Positions 54,916-64,000 of a DNA stretch of 64,000 nucleotides are shown here, one piece after another. Under the pieces are notes generated by a model. The model had not been told where the DNA came from. It searched no databases and saw nothing but the letters and a program-made list of their open reading frames with translations. This DNA is from Neoceratodus forsteri (taxonomy: Eukaryota; Chordata; Ceratodontiformes; Ceratodontidae). The stretch covers positions 170,380,501-170,444,500 of the forward strand of contig CM028131.1 in assembly GCA_016271365.2 (NCBI GenBank), read 5' to 3'. The position numbers were made by a program, and so were the translations under genes. How positions within the stretch are numbered: position 1 is the stretch's first letter; each line of letters opens with the position of its first letter.

Positions 54916-56590
54916 GTAGAGCAAATAATAATAATACTAATAATACAGATTCTTATGTCTTTGGAGTCTGCCAAGAAACATTCGTAAACAAGCAAGAGTA
55001 CTAATAAATGTTTATTATACTACTTACACCAAGCATGTGACAAAGAAAATCACAAGGGAGATGGGTTTCTCACCCCTATCCTGAAGAATGTACATAATCT
55101 CCAGTATTGTAGGATCTCAGGTACTCCAACATCTTGTTCTCTCTCCACACTCTCCTGGAACTACAGTAGGTTGCAGCAGGCTATATACTACAGATAACAG
55201 CATAGCAACAGAGATTACCTCATAGTTACAGATATGAGGAACAATATGTATTGGATAATAACTTAAGAGACAAAATTACTAATGAGTATCATATGAGACA
55301 AATAATATGCTTCAGTTAACACTATAGTTTGGACAAAAGAAATGCTGATTTGGTCTCTATTACACATGGCATTTCTTGCCTGTGTATAAAGATGCAGCAA
55401 ATTTTTAATCTGTTGGTGAAGTGAACGTGAAGTGGCCACTTCGCGTTGGCAGAGCAGAATGTGAAGTGAGCACTGCAAAGTGCTCACTTTTCTTGATATC
55501 GTATTACTTAGCATTCCATTATGCCTTAATGCGGCAAGGTGAAGTGAGACATTAATAGGCAGCCTCCCACACATCACATGGCTTACAGTACTGTAAGTCA
55601 CATGCTTTAGCCAGGCAGGAAGGAAGTGAGTCAGAAAAGCAGTTTCATTTTCTCCTTTGCATTCATAGAGGGAGAAGGCTTTGTTTAGAGGAAAGTAGTA
55701 GGGACTGAAAGTGCTTGATTTCCACTTGCTTTTGACTAGTGAAGAAAACTAACAGCTTTTTTAAAAGCTATATCTTTATTTAGTTTTTATATTGTATTTG
55801 TGATTGGTTTTTTGGAGGGCAGAATGTGGGCAGCTTTTCTGAACAGTAATTCCTCCATGATGTGACACATTGTAATGAAATTACGGGCGGTTTTCACAGA
55901 AATATATTGCACTCTGTGGAGCAAGAAATATTCCAGTGGGAGGAAGGCCTACACATATTAGGTTATGTGCATCACCATAACTATGTAATGTGGTGAATCT
56001 CTGTAAAGCAGCAGTGCAACAATCTGTTGAGAACTCTGATCTATATCTTTTAATGCTATGTTACAACTTCCTTTACTTACATCCTGACTGATTGGAATGA
56101 TACTAGGATTTGCAGTAGTTGAGTCTGTCGTACTACCTTTTTTCATGTGTGAAATAATGAAAGGAGCATTCCTTTTAAATTGGTGCTGACCAGGTCTTTG
56201 TCATTGTTTTCCTCTACTTTTCTTCATCACATCAGTTAGTTGTTAGAAATCACTTCTGTCGTTAATTAACAGTTATGTAGCAGGCAGAGTTTTATGACAC
56301 CAGGGAACAATAGTTATTGAAAAGCAGCTGCAAATAAATACAAACCTGGTCAGAACAATATTGGAAAGCATGCTCATATTTTTTTCATACATGAAAAAAA
56401 GTAGTCAACTAAGTAAAGCAGACATAAATTATGAAAAGAAGCGTATCATTCAAGTCACGACTCGGAGGTAACTAGTGGCTCTGGCAATGTAAAGTAGCAT
56501 AAAAAAGTACAGTTCAAAATTGTCATGGCATTATTGCAATGCTGCTTTAATTGCAATGTCAGTATGACATCATGAGCTCACAACAATCAC
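54916..56590. other. No gene recognised
   Basis: AT-rich. It contains a short (aat)n at 54926-54948. A 112-codon minus frame at 55263-55601 has no recognisable family. A short inverted pair (gaagtgaacgtgaagtggcc / gaagtgagcactgcaaagtg) lies around 55418-55490. Confidence 0.4.
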
Positions 56591-57166
56591 ACAACACACA
56601 AAAGTGGCACAGGGTCCCCAGATGTTTTCTGCATCCTCCTTGTGTGCAGAAAATTGGGCAAGTGGTAACACAGTGAAATGGGGGTGTTTCAGCACATACA
56701 AAGTCCCCCAGAATTAATGGCACACTCAGTCATGCACGCAGTGGTGGCACAGAGGCCCCAGATTTTTTCTGCCAGCCCAAAATGCATCCTCCTTGTGTGT
56801 AGAAAATTGAAAAATGGTAACACAGTGAAATGGGAGTGTTTCAGCACATACAAAGTCCCCCAGAATTAATGGTGCACTCAGTCATGCATGCAGTGGTGAC
56901 ACAGAGTCCCAGATTTTTTCTGCAAGCCCAAAATGCATCCTCCTTGTGTGCAGAAAATTGACAAGTGGTAACACAGTGAAATGGGAGTGTTTCAGCACAT
57001 ACAAATTCCCCCCAGAATTTATGGCTCACTCAGTCATGCGCGCAGTGGTGGTACAGAGTCCCAGATTTTTTCTGCAGGCCCAAAATGCATCCTCCTTGTG
57101 TGCAGAAAATTGACAAGTGGTAACACAGTGAAATGAGAGTGTTTCAGCACATACAAAGCCCCTCAG
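56591..57166. repeat. Tandem array, ~152 bp unit, ~3.7 copies
   Basis: The anchor tgtgtgcagaaaattg lies at 56641, 56794, 56945 and 57097, giving periods of 153, 151 and 152. Each unit contains ggtaacacagtgaaatggg, gtttcagcacatacaaa, cagtcatgcacgcagtgg and cagattttttctgca. Units are 90-95% alike by eye, clearly younger than the other arrays. Confidence 0.92.
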
Positions 57167-57300
57167 TATAAAATGATGACCATGAGCATCCTGTTGTTGG
57201 TCCAATGTGTTCTGTGAGGCTATTCAAGCAAATGCAATGTGATCATCTCAAGTGGATGGAAGGGTGCCCTTTGGCTGTACACTAATAGTAGCCTTGGTGA

Positions 57301-57382
57301 GTAGATATATAGATATATATATCTAGATATATATATCTATATATATATATATATAGATATATATATTTAGATATAGATATAT
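57301..57382. repeat. (AT)n-rich low-complexity run
   Basis: About 80 bases of alternating at with tagatatata and tctagatat interruptions, mirrored so that it can form a hairpin. Confidence 0.95.
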
Positions 57383-58254
57383 GGTTGTGTATTTTGTAGG
57401 TGAGGAGGGGGGTTGACATGGATATGTACGCACGGTATTGTTCTTCATCACAGGTCACAGAAACTGTTGGTGTGCACATTCCAGTGCTGAATGATAATTT
57501 TTTGCATTGAAATTGGAAACAGATAACTCTCAAGCACATGAAGGTAAGTATTTTTTTATTTTTTTTGAGGTGGGGATCATATTTGCTGGTTTGTCTGTAA
57601 TGGTTTCTTATTTTGTTACTTCTTCACAGATTTCATCTGCATCCTTCTGGAGTCCGGTTGTTGTTAATGATGGTCATGGTCATCTAATGAAATGACTTCT
57701 GCATGTTGCATGTGTGCCCAAGCCCGGGGGAGGGGGGTGCCTGATGTTGAAGAACTTTTTTGGATAAAGCCAGTTTGACAGAACAACAAAGCATCTGGAA
57801 GTTTCCTAAAAAGTGAAATGAATGACTTCTTACAACTTAATTGTTATTTGTCCCTCCCTGGTTCTCAATCTCAAGTCAAGTTACATTTCAAACCCACATC
57901 TTGTCAACTAATAACCTGTGTGCAATATTTGCTGCAGTCTTTCCAAAACAATGAAACAGATTAAATAAAATCTTCATACCAGAATGGATTTTACATGGAT
58001 ATTCCATCAGTTCCTCTCTGTATGGTACAGCTGCAGTACCATTCCACGAGTTTTAGCAATGGAGACTTTTTTTGTTAACCTGTAAAAGAAATAAAATAAG
58101 TGTACCGTATGTATTTTACCATTGCGGCTCTGAAAAGCTGCAGAAAACAAAACATACAACTAAAGGAAGTGAAGCAGCATAACAAACATGAGCACAAGTA
58201 CTCACTTTATGGTTTAAATATTAAGAAGCTTTGTGTCTCTGGCTGATGGATGTG
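57383..58254. other. No gene recognised
   Basis: Nothing is recognisable in the roughly 870 bases before the minisatellite. Confidence 0.4.
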
Positions 58255-58888
58255 GTGGTCCGGACAGACTCAGGCTCAGTGGTGGCAGTGATTAACAGCA
58301 GTCCTGGTGGTGGTGGTCTGGGGAACGGACAGACTCAGGCTCAGTGGTGGCAGTGGATAAAAGCAGTCCTGGTGGTGGTGATGGTCTGGGGGGCAGACAG
58401 ACTCAGGCTTAGTGGTGGCAGTGGCTAACAGCAGTCCTGGTGGTGGTGGTCTGGGGTGGACAGACTCAGGCTCACTCATGGCAGTGGCTAACAGCAGTCC
58501 CAGTGGTGGTGGTGGTCCATTGGTGGACAAACTCAGGCCCAATGGTGGCAGTGGCTAACAGCAGTCCATGTGGTGGGGGTCTGGGGGCAGACAGACTCAG
58601 GCTCAGTGGTGGCAGTGGCTAACAGCAGTCCCAGAGGTGGTGGTGGTCTGGGGGGTGGACAGACTCAGTCTCAGTGATGGCAGTAGCTAACAGCAGTCCC
58701 AGTGGTGGTGGTGGTCCAGGGAGTGAACAGATTCGGGCTCAGTGGTGGCAGTGGCTAACAGCAGTCCCAGTGGTGGTGGTCTGGGGGGGTGGACAGACTC
58801 AGGCTCAGTGGTGGCAGTGGCTAACAGCAGTCCCGGTGGTGGTGGTCTAGGGTGGACAGACTCAGGCTAGTGGTGGCAGTGGCTAACA
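58255..58888. repeat. Minisatellite, ~66 bp unit, ~10 copies
   Basis: The anchor gacagactcaggctcagtgg recurs at 58263, 58328, 58396, 58459, 58526 (variant), 58590, 58658, 58726 (variant), 58792 and 58855, with periods of 63-68 bp. Each unit also carries ggtggcagtggctaacagca, gtccc and a (ggt)n run whose length explains the period variation. It directly adjoins the truncated 3' side of CR1 copy J. Reading frames across it encode only repeats. Confidence 0.93.
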
Positions 58889-59152
58889 GAAGACCCACAG
58901 TGCTTCTTCTCCTCCCTGTTTACCCTTTTGTTCTGTTGCTTTGATTCCTTCCCTTATGTAGAGAGCTACTTCTCCTCCTCTTTTACCCTCCCTTTCCCTC
59001 CTGTGGATAGTGTATCCTGGTATGTTTATGTCCCAGTCATGGTTCTGTGTGTACCACGTTTCTGTGACTGCCGCGATATCCAGATGTTCCTCCTCCATCA
59101 AGGCCACTAATTCAGGAAGCTTGTTATCCAGACTACGGGCATTGGTACTCAT
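58889..59152 (-). pseudogene. CR1 ORF2 start (endonuclease N-terminus), copy J
   Basis: MSTNARSLDNKLPELVALME starts ORF2, followed by LDIAAVTETWYTQNHDWDIN and GYTIHRRERE. The endonuclease glutamate of the ETW motif is present. The frame is open for 88 residues, then ends in minisatellite sequence. Confidence 0.85.
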
Positions 59153-59174
59153 TGCTCTCCACTTTTTGATGGCT

Positions 59175-59882
59175 TTACCTTCTGTAGCAGCATCCCAACT
59201 CTACAAAGTCCTTCTGCACTGCTCTAATCTCATGATTAGCCAAGTCATTTGTCCCTAGGTGGACAATGATGTCCAGCTCAGACTCCTGTGCAACTGTTCT
59301 TGTGATCCTAAGGATGCACTTCCTGTCCATCCAAGCCATGGCACCAGGCAGGCACCTCACTTCAGTTTTCCCTGCTCCCCCCAGTTCTATCCCCCTAATA
59401 ATTGAGTCCCCCAACAGGAGCTGCTTCCTTTCCCTGTGGTGTCCTCTGCCTCCTTCCTGAGGGCCTCCTTTGTGACAGTTGTCTGCACCCTTCTTAGTCC
59501 CCTCTGTGGGTGCATCCATAGGGGAACTATGCTCCCCCAGAATGGTGTATGGATTGTGGAGTGGAACAACTGACTGGGTGTGCCTCTGTTCCACCACTCT
59601 TACCCTCCCTGAGCCCACTGTGGTCCAACTGCTGTGCTTTCTTCACAACCTCTGAGGTAGTGGTGGTGGCTCTGGTGCTCCCTGGATGGGGGAGGTTCCC
59701 TTACTACTATCCAGTGCAGCCTGGAGGAAGGTTCCCTTACTACTGTCCAGTGTGGCCTGAAGATGGGCAACTTCCTCCCTCAGGGCAGAGAGTTGTTTGC
59801 AAACAGAGCAGCATCTGAGCCTCCAGAAAGACTCCTGGAAGACTGCTGCCTCACAGCCATTACATTGCACTACTCCCCACAT
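59175..59882 (-). pseudogene. CR1 ORF1, zinc-finger-like start and SGNH esterase blocks, copy J
   Basis: MWGVVQCNGCEAAVFQESFW starts the protein. The cysteine pairs CNGC and CCSVC fit the PHD-like finger of CR1 ORF1, followed by a short coiled-coil-like stretch (LSALREEVAHLQATLDSSKG) and a proline-rich part. After one frameshift near 59640 the second piece (59618-59175) has LLLGDSIIRGIELG (block I, GDS intact) and IIVHLGTNDLAN (block III, intact). ORF1 then stops near 59175, about 20 bases before the ORF2 ATG, without the DxxH block found in copies A and B. The third esterase block was therefore deleted. It shows the best-preserved GDS motif of the window. Confidence 0.82.
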
Positions 59883-60096
59883 GTCAGTCTACTTTCTTGT
59901 TTATTTATTTATTTAAATTGTTTTGTTTTGTTTTGTTTTTTGTGTGTATGTGTGCGTGTGTGATTGGTTTGTTACATAGGAATATATATATTATACAATG
60001 TGTATGCTTATATTGTCAGTGCAGTGTGCTAGAGAGGATATGACAGTGATATGCACCTTGCCCTCTTGAGGAAATGATGTCAGAACCTCAGGTATC

Positions 60097-61110
60097 TAAT
60101 CCCGGCAGCTCGTTTGGTGCTTGCCAGAGGGGTCCTCCTCCCTACTCTCTGCTACGGACTGGTTACCTTTGCCCCTGTACCCCCATCCAGCCTTCAGAAA
60201 TGGGACACCACCTACAATAACATCTGCCGCTTCGCCCTTTCAGCTGCGCCCCTCACTCACCGTTGTGACCTCTACTCCCGACTGGAGAGGCTCCCTCCAG
60301 AAAAGCATCGTACCTTAGTTCTTGGTAATTTCATTGACAACATTATTAGATCGGCCACTCCCTCTGCCCTTGCCCCCCCAATCCTGGCCCCCCATCCTAT
60401 CATCTGAGATCTAGAGAGGCCCTTGATCGGATTGTCCTGAGAACTCACTCCCTCATGGGGGACCAAGCCTTCTCCTCCTTCGCCCCAAAACTCTGGAACT
60501 CGTTTCCAGTCCTTACCTGGTCAGCCCCCTCACATCCCCGCTTCAAATCCTCGCTCTGGCACTTCCTGTACCCCTCCTCCGCTTGCTCCTGTTCCTCCTA
60601 GTTTCACCCTACCTTCTCATGCACCTTGAGCTCCCAGGGTCCCACTGCTCCCTACCCCCTTTGAACTCAGTTCAGACCCCTCATCCTTCTCCATCCTCTC
60701 CCCTCACTCCTCCCCCCACAATGTTTTGGCCTCACTGACCCTTCACCCTGGCCTCTCTGGTCCCTTCACCCCTCTTCATCCTCTCCCCTCACTCCTCCCC
60801 CTCCCACTTGGCCTCTCCCATTTTTCTCCACCCAGGCCCTCCCTCACCCCCACCCACTTCTTTCCCTCCCATGCACTTACTCTGATAGCACTAACTTAGC
60901 TCATTAATGTGTACCTAATGCTGCTAGCTACCTATTCATTACGTATCAATCCTGTTTTTGCTCAAACTGTATGTAAACTATTAATCCTGTTGTTGCTCAA
61001 CTGTATGTAATTGTCTCCTGTCTGCTACTACTTATGTAACCCTCCCGGGTCGCACCTGAAAATAGGCGCTTGGTTGTCTAGTGTGCCTTACCGGTTAACA
61101 AAACAAATAA
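60097..61110 (+). mobile_element. LINE 3' fragment inserted in the leader of CR1 copy J
   Basis: The plus-strand frame 60114-60407 reads VLARGVLLPTLCYGLVTF, then NNICRFALSAAPLTHRCDLY and SRLERLPPEKHRTLVLGNF, an RT thumb and C-terminal segment of a non-LTR LINE. FAPKLWNSFPVL follows in another frame near 60480. A long C/T-rich 3' UTR ends in (aaataaat)n at 61098-61117. The leader of copy J is continuous on both sides, so this LINE inserted later. The clade (L2, Rex-like or other) is not resolved. Confidence 0.65.
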
Positions 61111-61440
61111 ATAAATAAATAACTATGTCCAGGGGTGGGTGGGGTGAGGGGTGGGAAGGGTTGGGCCTATTGTGCCCTCACAAAGCAATCAGCTAAAGCT
61201 CTGACCTACCGCTGCGATGAGTGCCTTCCTGTCAGCAAGATGCCCTACACGACAATTTGACAGAGAAAATACCCTGCTAATCAAACAGAGAAAACTCCAA
61301 ACATCCAAGTCAGACACAGGTAAACCTCCCCAGCCCCAAAACAGCCTGGTGACTTGTGCTCTGAAAGCAGTCATCCCCAAAACAAGTCAGCTGTGCATAA
61401 GGACAGACACAGTAAACAGTATTCAGTCCCTCTGGGTTTA

Positions 61441-62039
61441 AACTCTTCCTGCTCTGAAAATCTTAACAATTGTAACAAAAGTAAAGCAAGGTCCTCTGTT
61501 GATTGAAAGACTGCCTTTTCTGATAATTCTAAGTTCCTTGTTTCACCTTTCAGTTAGAAGTAGCCTCCACCTGAAGAATATTAACTTTCCTAATGAATCT
61601 GCTACAAACCAAAGACAATTGTAAATTGTAATGTTCACCTCCTTCTGTTGTGAGTACAACTCACTTTCTTGCAAATCCTAAGTCCAGTGTTGCAGCTTCC
61701 AGCCAGAAGTAGCTTCACCTGAAGAATATTAGGTTTTCTGATGAGCTTGTGGTTAAAGTCATGTGATGAACTCACTTATGGTATATAACTATGGTGAGTG
61801 CTTAATACAGCCCAGAGGTGCAGCAGACACAGGTGAGAAAGGAGCAGGGAGTGTTGTTGAGTGGCATCCTACAGAAGGAGCCAGAGGGGAGGATTTTTTT
61901 GTGGTTAGTTGTTGAAGGGCAGAAAAAAGACAGAGACTACAAGATACTTACTTGGGAGGCAGAGAGAAAGTTATCAAGGCAGGAGGAGGAATCAGACAGA
62001 GAAAGAGAGAGAGTGGGGCCTGATTAGAGTGGAAGAAAT
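61441..62039. other. No gene recognised; imperfect duplication inside
   Basis: Two segments about 150 bp apart (61515-61600 and 61665-61750) share ttctgataattctaagtt / ttcttgcaaatcctaagt and agaagtagcctccacctgaa / agaagtagcttcacctgaag. They resemble each other in about four bases of five. A 69-codon frame at 61818-62027 is acidic and lysine-rich with no known family. Confidence 0.45.
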
Positions 62040-62655
62040 AAAAAAAGAAAGAAAATTACAGTACATCATCTTCTTGGCCTGTGTGGGCAAGTTAGCAAAT
62101 ACAACTTTGACTTTTTGGTTCTATAACTTCCAGATTCCATCCAGACTAGAGGAGAAAGAGACAGAGAGAGACTACTGGGGGCCAAATAGAAAGTATTACA
62201 GTCACAGAAATCACAAATATAGAAATTCATTTTGGCCTCAGTGTGGCTGAGTGTGTGTGTGTGTGTGTGTCTGTGTGTGTGTATATACAGGGCAGGCTGG
62301 CAAAATAAATCTTTGACTTATTTGTTCCATCCAGAGGAAAAAGAGATAGAGACTACTGGGGACCAAAGAGAAATTACAGTCACAGAAATCACAAACAAAG
62401 TTCATCTTGGCTCAGTGTGGCTGTGTGCAGGGCAGGCAGGCTGGTAATAAATCTTTGGCTTTATTTGTTCCATCCAGAGGAGTAAGAGAGAGAGAGAGAG
62501 AGGCTACTGGAGGAAAAATAATACAGTCACAGAAATTAAAAATAAAGAAATACAATACATCTTCTTGGCATCAATGTGTTCAGGGCAGGCAGGCAAAATA
62601 ATTCTTTGACTTTATTTGTTCCATCCAGAGGAAAAAGAGAAAGAGAGAGACTACT
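62040..62655. repeat. Tandem array, ~150 bp unit, ~4 copies
   Basis: The anchor ccatccaga(g/c) lies at about 62136, 62325, 62471 and 62622, with periods near 189, 146 and 151. The first is lengthened by a (GT)n expansion. Each unit contains tttatttgttccatccagag, a gaaaaagagagagact purine run, attacagtcacagaaatc and cttggcatcaatgtgtgcagggcag-like text. Unit identity is about 80-90%. Confidence 0.85.
62250..62283. repeat. (GT)n microsatellite within the 150 bp array
   Basis: About 16 gt units with one ct interruption. It lies in only one unit of the array and accounts for that unit's extra length. Confidence 0.95.
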
Positions 62656-63003
62656 GGGGGCCACTCTGGTTCACCAAGGAAGTGATGGGGCAATCAGAGA
62701 AAGAAAAAGGGCATTCAGGACATATAAGAGGACCCAGAGGAAAGATGACAGGGAGATTTACAAAGAGAAGCTGAGGGGTGCAGGACAGAAAGTTATTAGA
62801 AGGGCAAAAGCATATACAGATGAGAGAACAGCTTAGCAGGCCAAGTGGGAGATAAAAGGAAGGCAAGGCAGGGAATAGTAAGACTGAGGGAGGAGGGAGG
62901 AATCCAAGTGGAGGAGGACTTTGAGAAGGCAGAAGTGCTCAATAGGTACTTCTGCTCAGCCTTCATGGAGGATGGGGAAGGGAGGGGACTGGGGCTAAGG
63001 GAA
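62656..63003 (+). mobile_element. CR1 linker scrap, copy K
   Basis: The plus strand reads WFTKEVMG, a lysine-rich stretch (YKRTQRKDDREIYKEKLRGA), then VRLREEGGIQVEEDFEKAEV and NRYFCSAFMEDGEG, the CR1 linker just before the RT. It is cut at 63003 by copy L in the opposite orientation. Confidence 0.78.
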
Positions 63004-64000
63004 ACAGAAACATAGAAACATAGACTTTGACGGCAGACAAGGACTGCTTGGCCCACCTAGTCTGTCCATTTCCCTACCTGCTGGATAAGCTGCAGATCCT
63101 AGTTAACCAACAGCCTATTTCTTCCTACCCCCCACAAGAATTGCCTTATATCTGTCCCATGCATTCCTGAATTCTCCCACAGTTTTAGACTCCACAACCT
63201 CCTCAGGAAGGCGGTTCCATACATCCACCACCCTCTCTGTGAAAAAATACTTCCTCACAGTGCCCCTGAGCCATCCCCCCCCCCATCATCAAATTGTGTC
63301 CCCTTGTTCTGGCACATCACTTTTTCTGAAACATGCTACCCTCTTGGACTTTGTTGATTCCACTGAGGTACTTAAAAGTTTCAATCATGTTTCCCCTCTC
63401 CCCACTTTCCTCAAGGGTATACATATTAAGCTCCTTTAGTCTCTCCTCATATAGCTTCTCTTGCAGACCCTGCACCATTTCAGTTGCCCTCCTCTGGACT
63501 CCCTCCATCCTTTCAATGTCCTTACAGAGATGGGATCTGCAGAACTGGGTGCAGTACTCCAAATGGGGTCTCACCAGCTGTCTGAACAGAGGGATAACAA
63601 CTTCTTGTTTTCTGCTGGTGATGTCTCTCCCTTTACATCAAATTATCCCTACATCCCTCCTTCCTGCCTTCTCACATTGCATGCTAACTTTAAGGTCATC
63701 TGATATGATTACCCACAGGTCCCTTTCTATTTTTTTTGTTATTACTACCTCTCCCCCCCCCATTGTGTACTCTTCCCCTGGGGTTTTGTTTCCAAGGTGC
63801 ATTATTTTACACTTCTTGGCACTGAATCCAAGCTGCCATACTTCTGACCATTCCTCCAACCTTGCCAAGTCCCTTCTCATCCTTTCCACCCGCTCCTTGT
63901 GTATCAACCCTGTTGCAGATCTTTGTGTCATCTACAAAGAGGCATACTTTTCCTTCCAGTCCCTGAACCCAGTACTGAACCCTGCGGTACCCCATTAGTA
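63004..64000 (-). mobile_element. CR1-clade LINE, copy L, cut by the window end
   Basis: Read on the minus strand, the RT enters at the window edge (KVCLFVDDTKICNRVDTQ, with FVDD in place of FADD at about 63930). It continues with GFSAKKCKIMHLGNKTPGEE, LWVIISDDLKVSMQCEKAG, RPHLEYCTQFCRSHLCKDIE, QRRATEMVQGLQEKLYEERL and the C-terminal RVVDVWNRLPEEVV-type region. The 3' end is the 'catagaaacatag' start at about 63004 (plus strand). It belongs to the subfamily of copies B and G. Confidence 0.92.

Larger units (their letters stand above)
58889..61440 (-). mobile_element. CR1-clade LINE, copy J, 5' half only
   Basis: On the minus strand it has a 5' leader (about 61440-61111 and 60096-59890, split by a LINE fragment), ORF1 (59882-59175) and the first about 88 residues of ORF2 (59152-58889). 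The endonuclease stops at EEALWVF exactly at the minisatellite edge. The leader matches that of copy B (gatgtcagaacc, gggtgggtggggt, gagtgccttcct). A CR1 normally loses its 5' end, so a copy that keeps the 5' part but lacks the 3' part points to a later deletion or rearrangement at the minisatellite. Confidence 0.85.

Noticed and set aside
58231..58622. Gly/Val/Gln-rich frames over the minisatellite
   Set aside because: They are produced by the 66 bp repeat and have no start context or conservation.
61818..62027. 69-codon acidic frame near a TATA-like gtatataac (about 61780), considered as an LTR promoter and leader
   Set aside because: No long terminal repeat partner, primer-binding site or polyprotein was found nearby.
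63333..63998. 221-codon plus-strand open frame
   Set aside because: Antisense shadow of CR1 copy L, whose minus-strand translation carries the RT motifs.

Overview
The window looks like repeat-rich, gene-poor DNA of a large-genome vertebrate. No host gene, rRNA, functional tRNA, CRISPR array or bacterial-type operon could be supported. Nearly everything recognisable is decayed mobile DNA: about a dozen CR1-clade LINE copies (ORF1 with a zinc-finger-like start and an SGNH esterase, ORF2 with endonuclease and reverse transcriptase), L2 LINE 3' ends, a tyrosine-recombinase retrotransposon of the Ngaro/DIRS type, a Penelope-like element with a GIY-YIG domain, several tRNA-derived SINEs including a MIR-like one, palindromic elements, and several tandem arrays. 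Dominant CR1 together with Ngaro/DIRS, Penelope, L2 and hammerhead-like amphibian repeats suggests an amphibian (caecilian or salamander like). Lungfish, coelacanth or another vertebrate cannot be excluded, so this is an inference.

Layout. 1-2.3 kb: undescribed sequence and a probable LINE tail. 2.3-6.0 kb: CR1 copy A (+), with ORF1 and ORF2 remnants. 6.3-11.5 kb: CR1 copy B (-), close to full length, with CR1 copy C (+) inserted in it. 11.5-16.5 kb: Ngaro-like element (-) with gag, RT, RNase H and YR in order and a ~200 bp repeat inserted between RT and RNase H. 17.1-24.6 kb: CR1 copy D (+), split by a 627 bp SINE, an AT-rich CR1-like LINE (copy E, with a 335-codon open frame), an L2 ending in (TCTA)n, and a tRNA-derived SINE. 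25.7 kb: MIR-like SINE. 27.9-28.5 kb: palindrome plus tandem repeat. 28.9-30.5 kb: LINE tail, a 455 bp SINE and a CR1 scrap. 33.2-34.3 kb: CR1 copy G. 34.6-36.7 kb: inverted repeats, a 299 bp-period array ending in an inverted copy, and a ~52 bp minisatellite. 37.1-38.3 kb: CR1 scraps around two tail-to-tail SINEs. 40.8-42.7 kb: CR1 copy H. 43.1 kb: palindrome. 46.7-50.6 kb: Penelope-like element (-) with a 628 bp SINE in its RT core. 51.9-54.9 kb: CR1 copy I (-) with an L2 tail inside. 56.6-57.2 kb: 152 bp tandem array. 58.3-58.9 kb: 66 bp minisatellite against CR1 copy J (-, 58.9-61.4 kb), whose 5' leader holds another LINE fragment. 62.0-62.7 kb: ~150 bp tandem repeat. 62.7-64.0 kb: two further CR1 fragments, the last cut by the window end.

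The nested insertions give a relative chronology. All autonomous copies carry stops and frameshifts, so nothing here looks able to move today. Element boundaries are approximate (tens of bases) unless a target-site duplication is stated.
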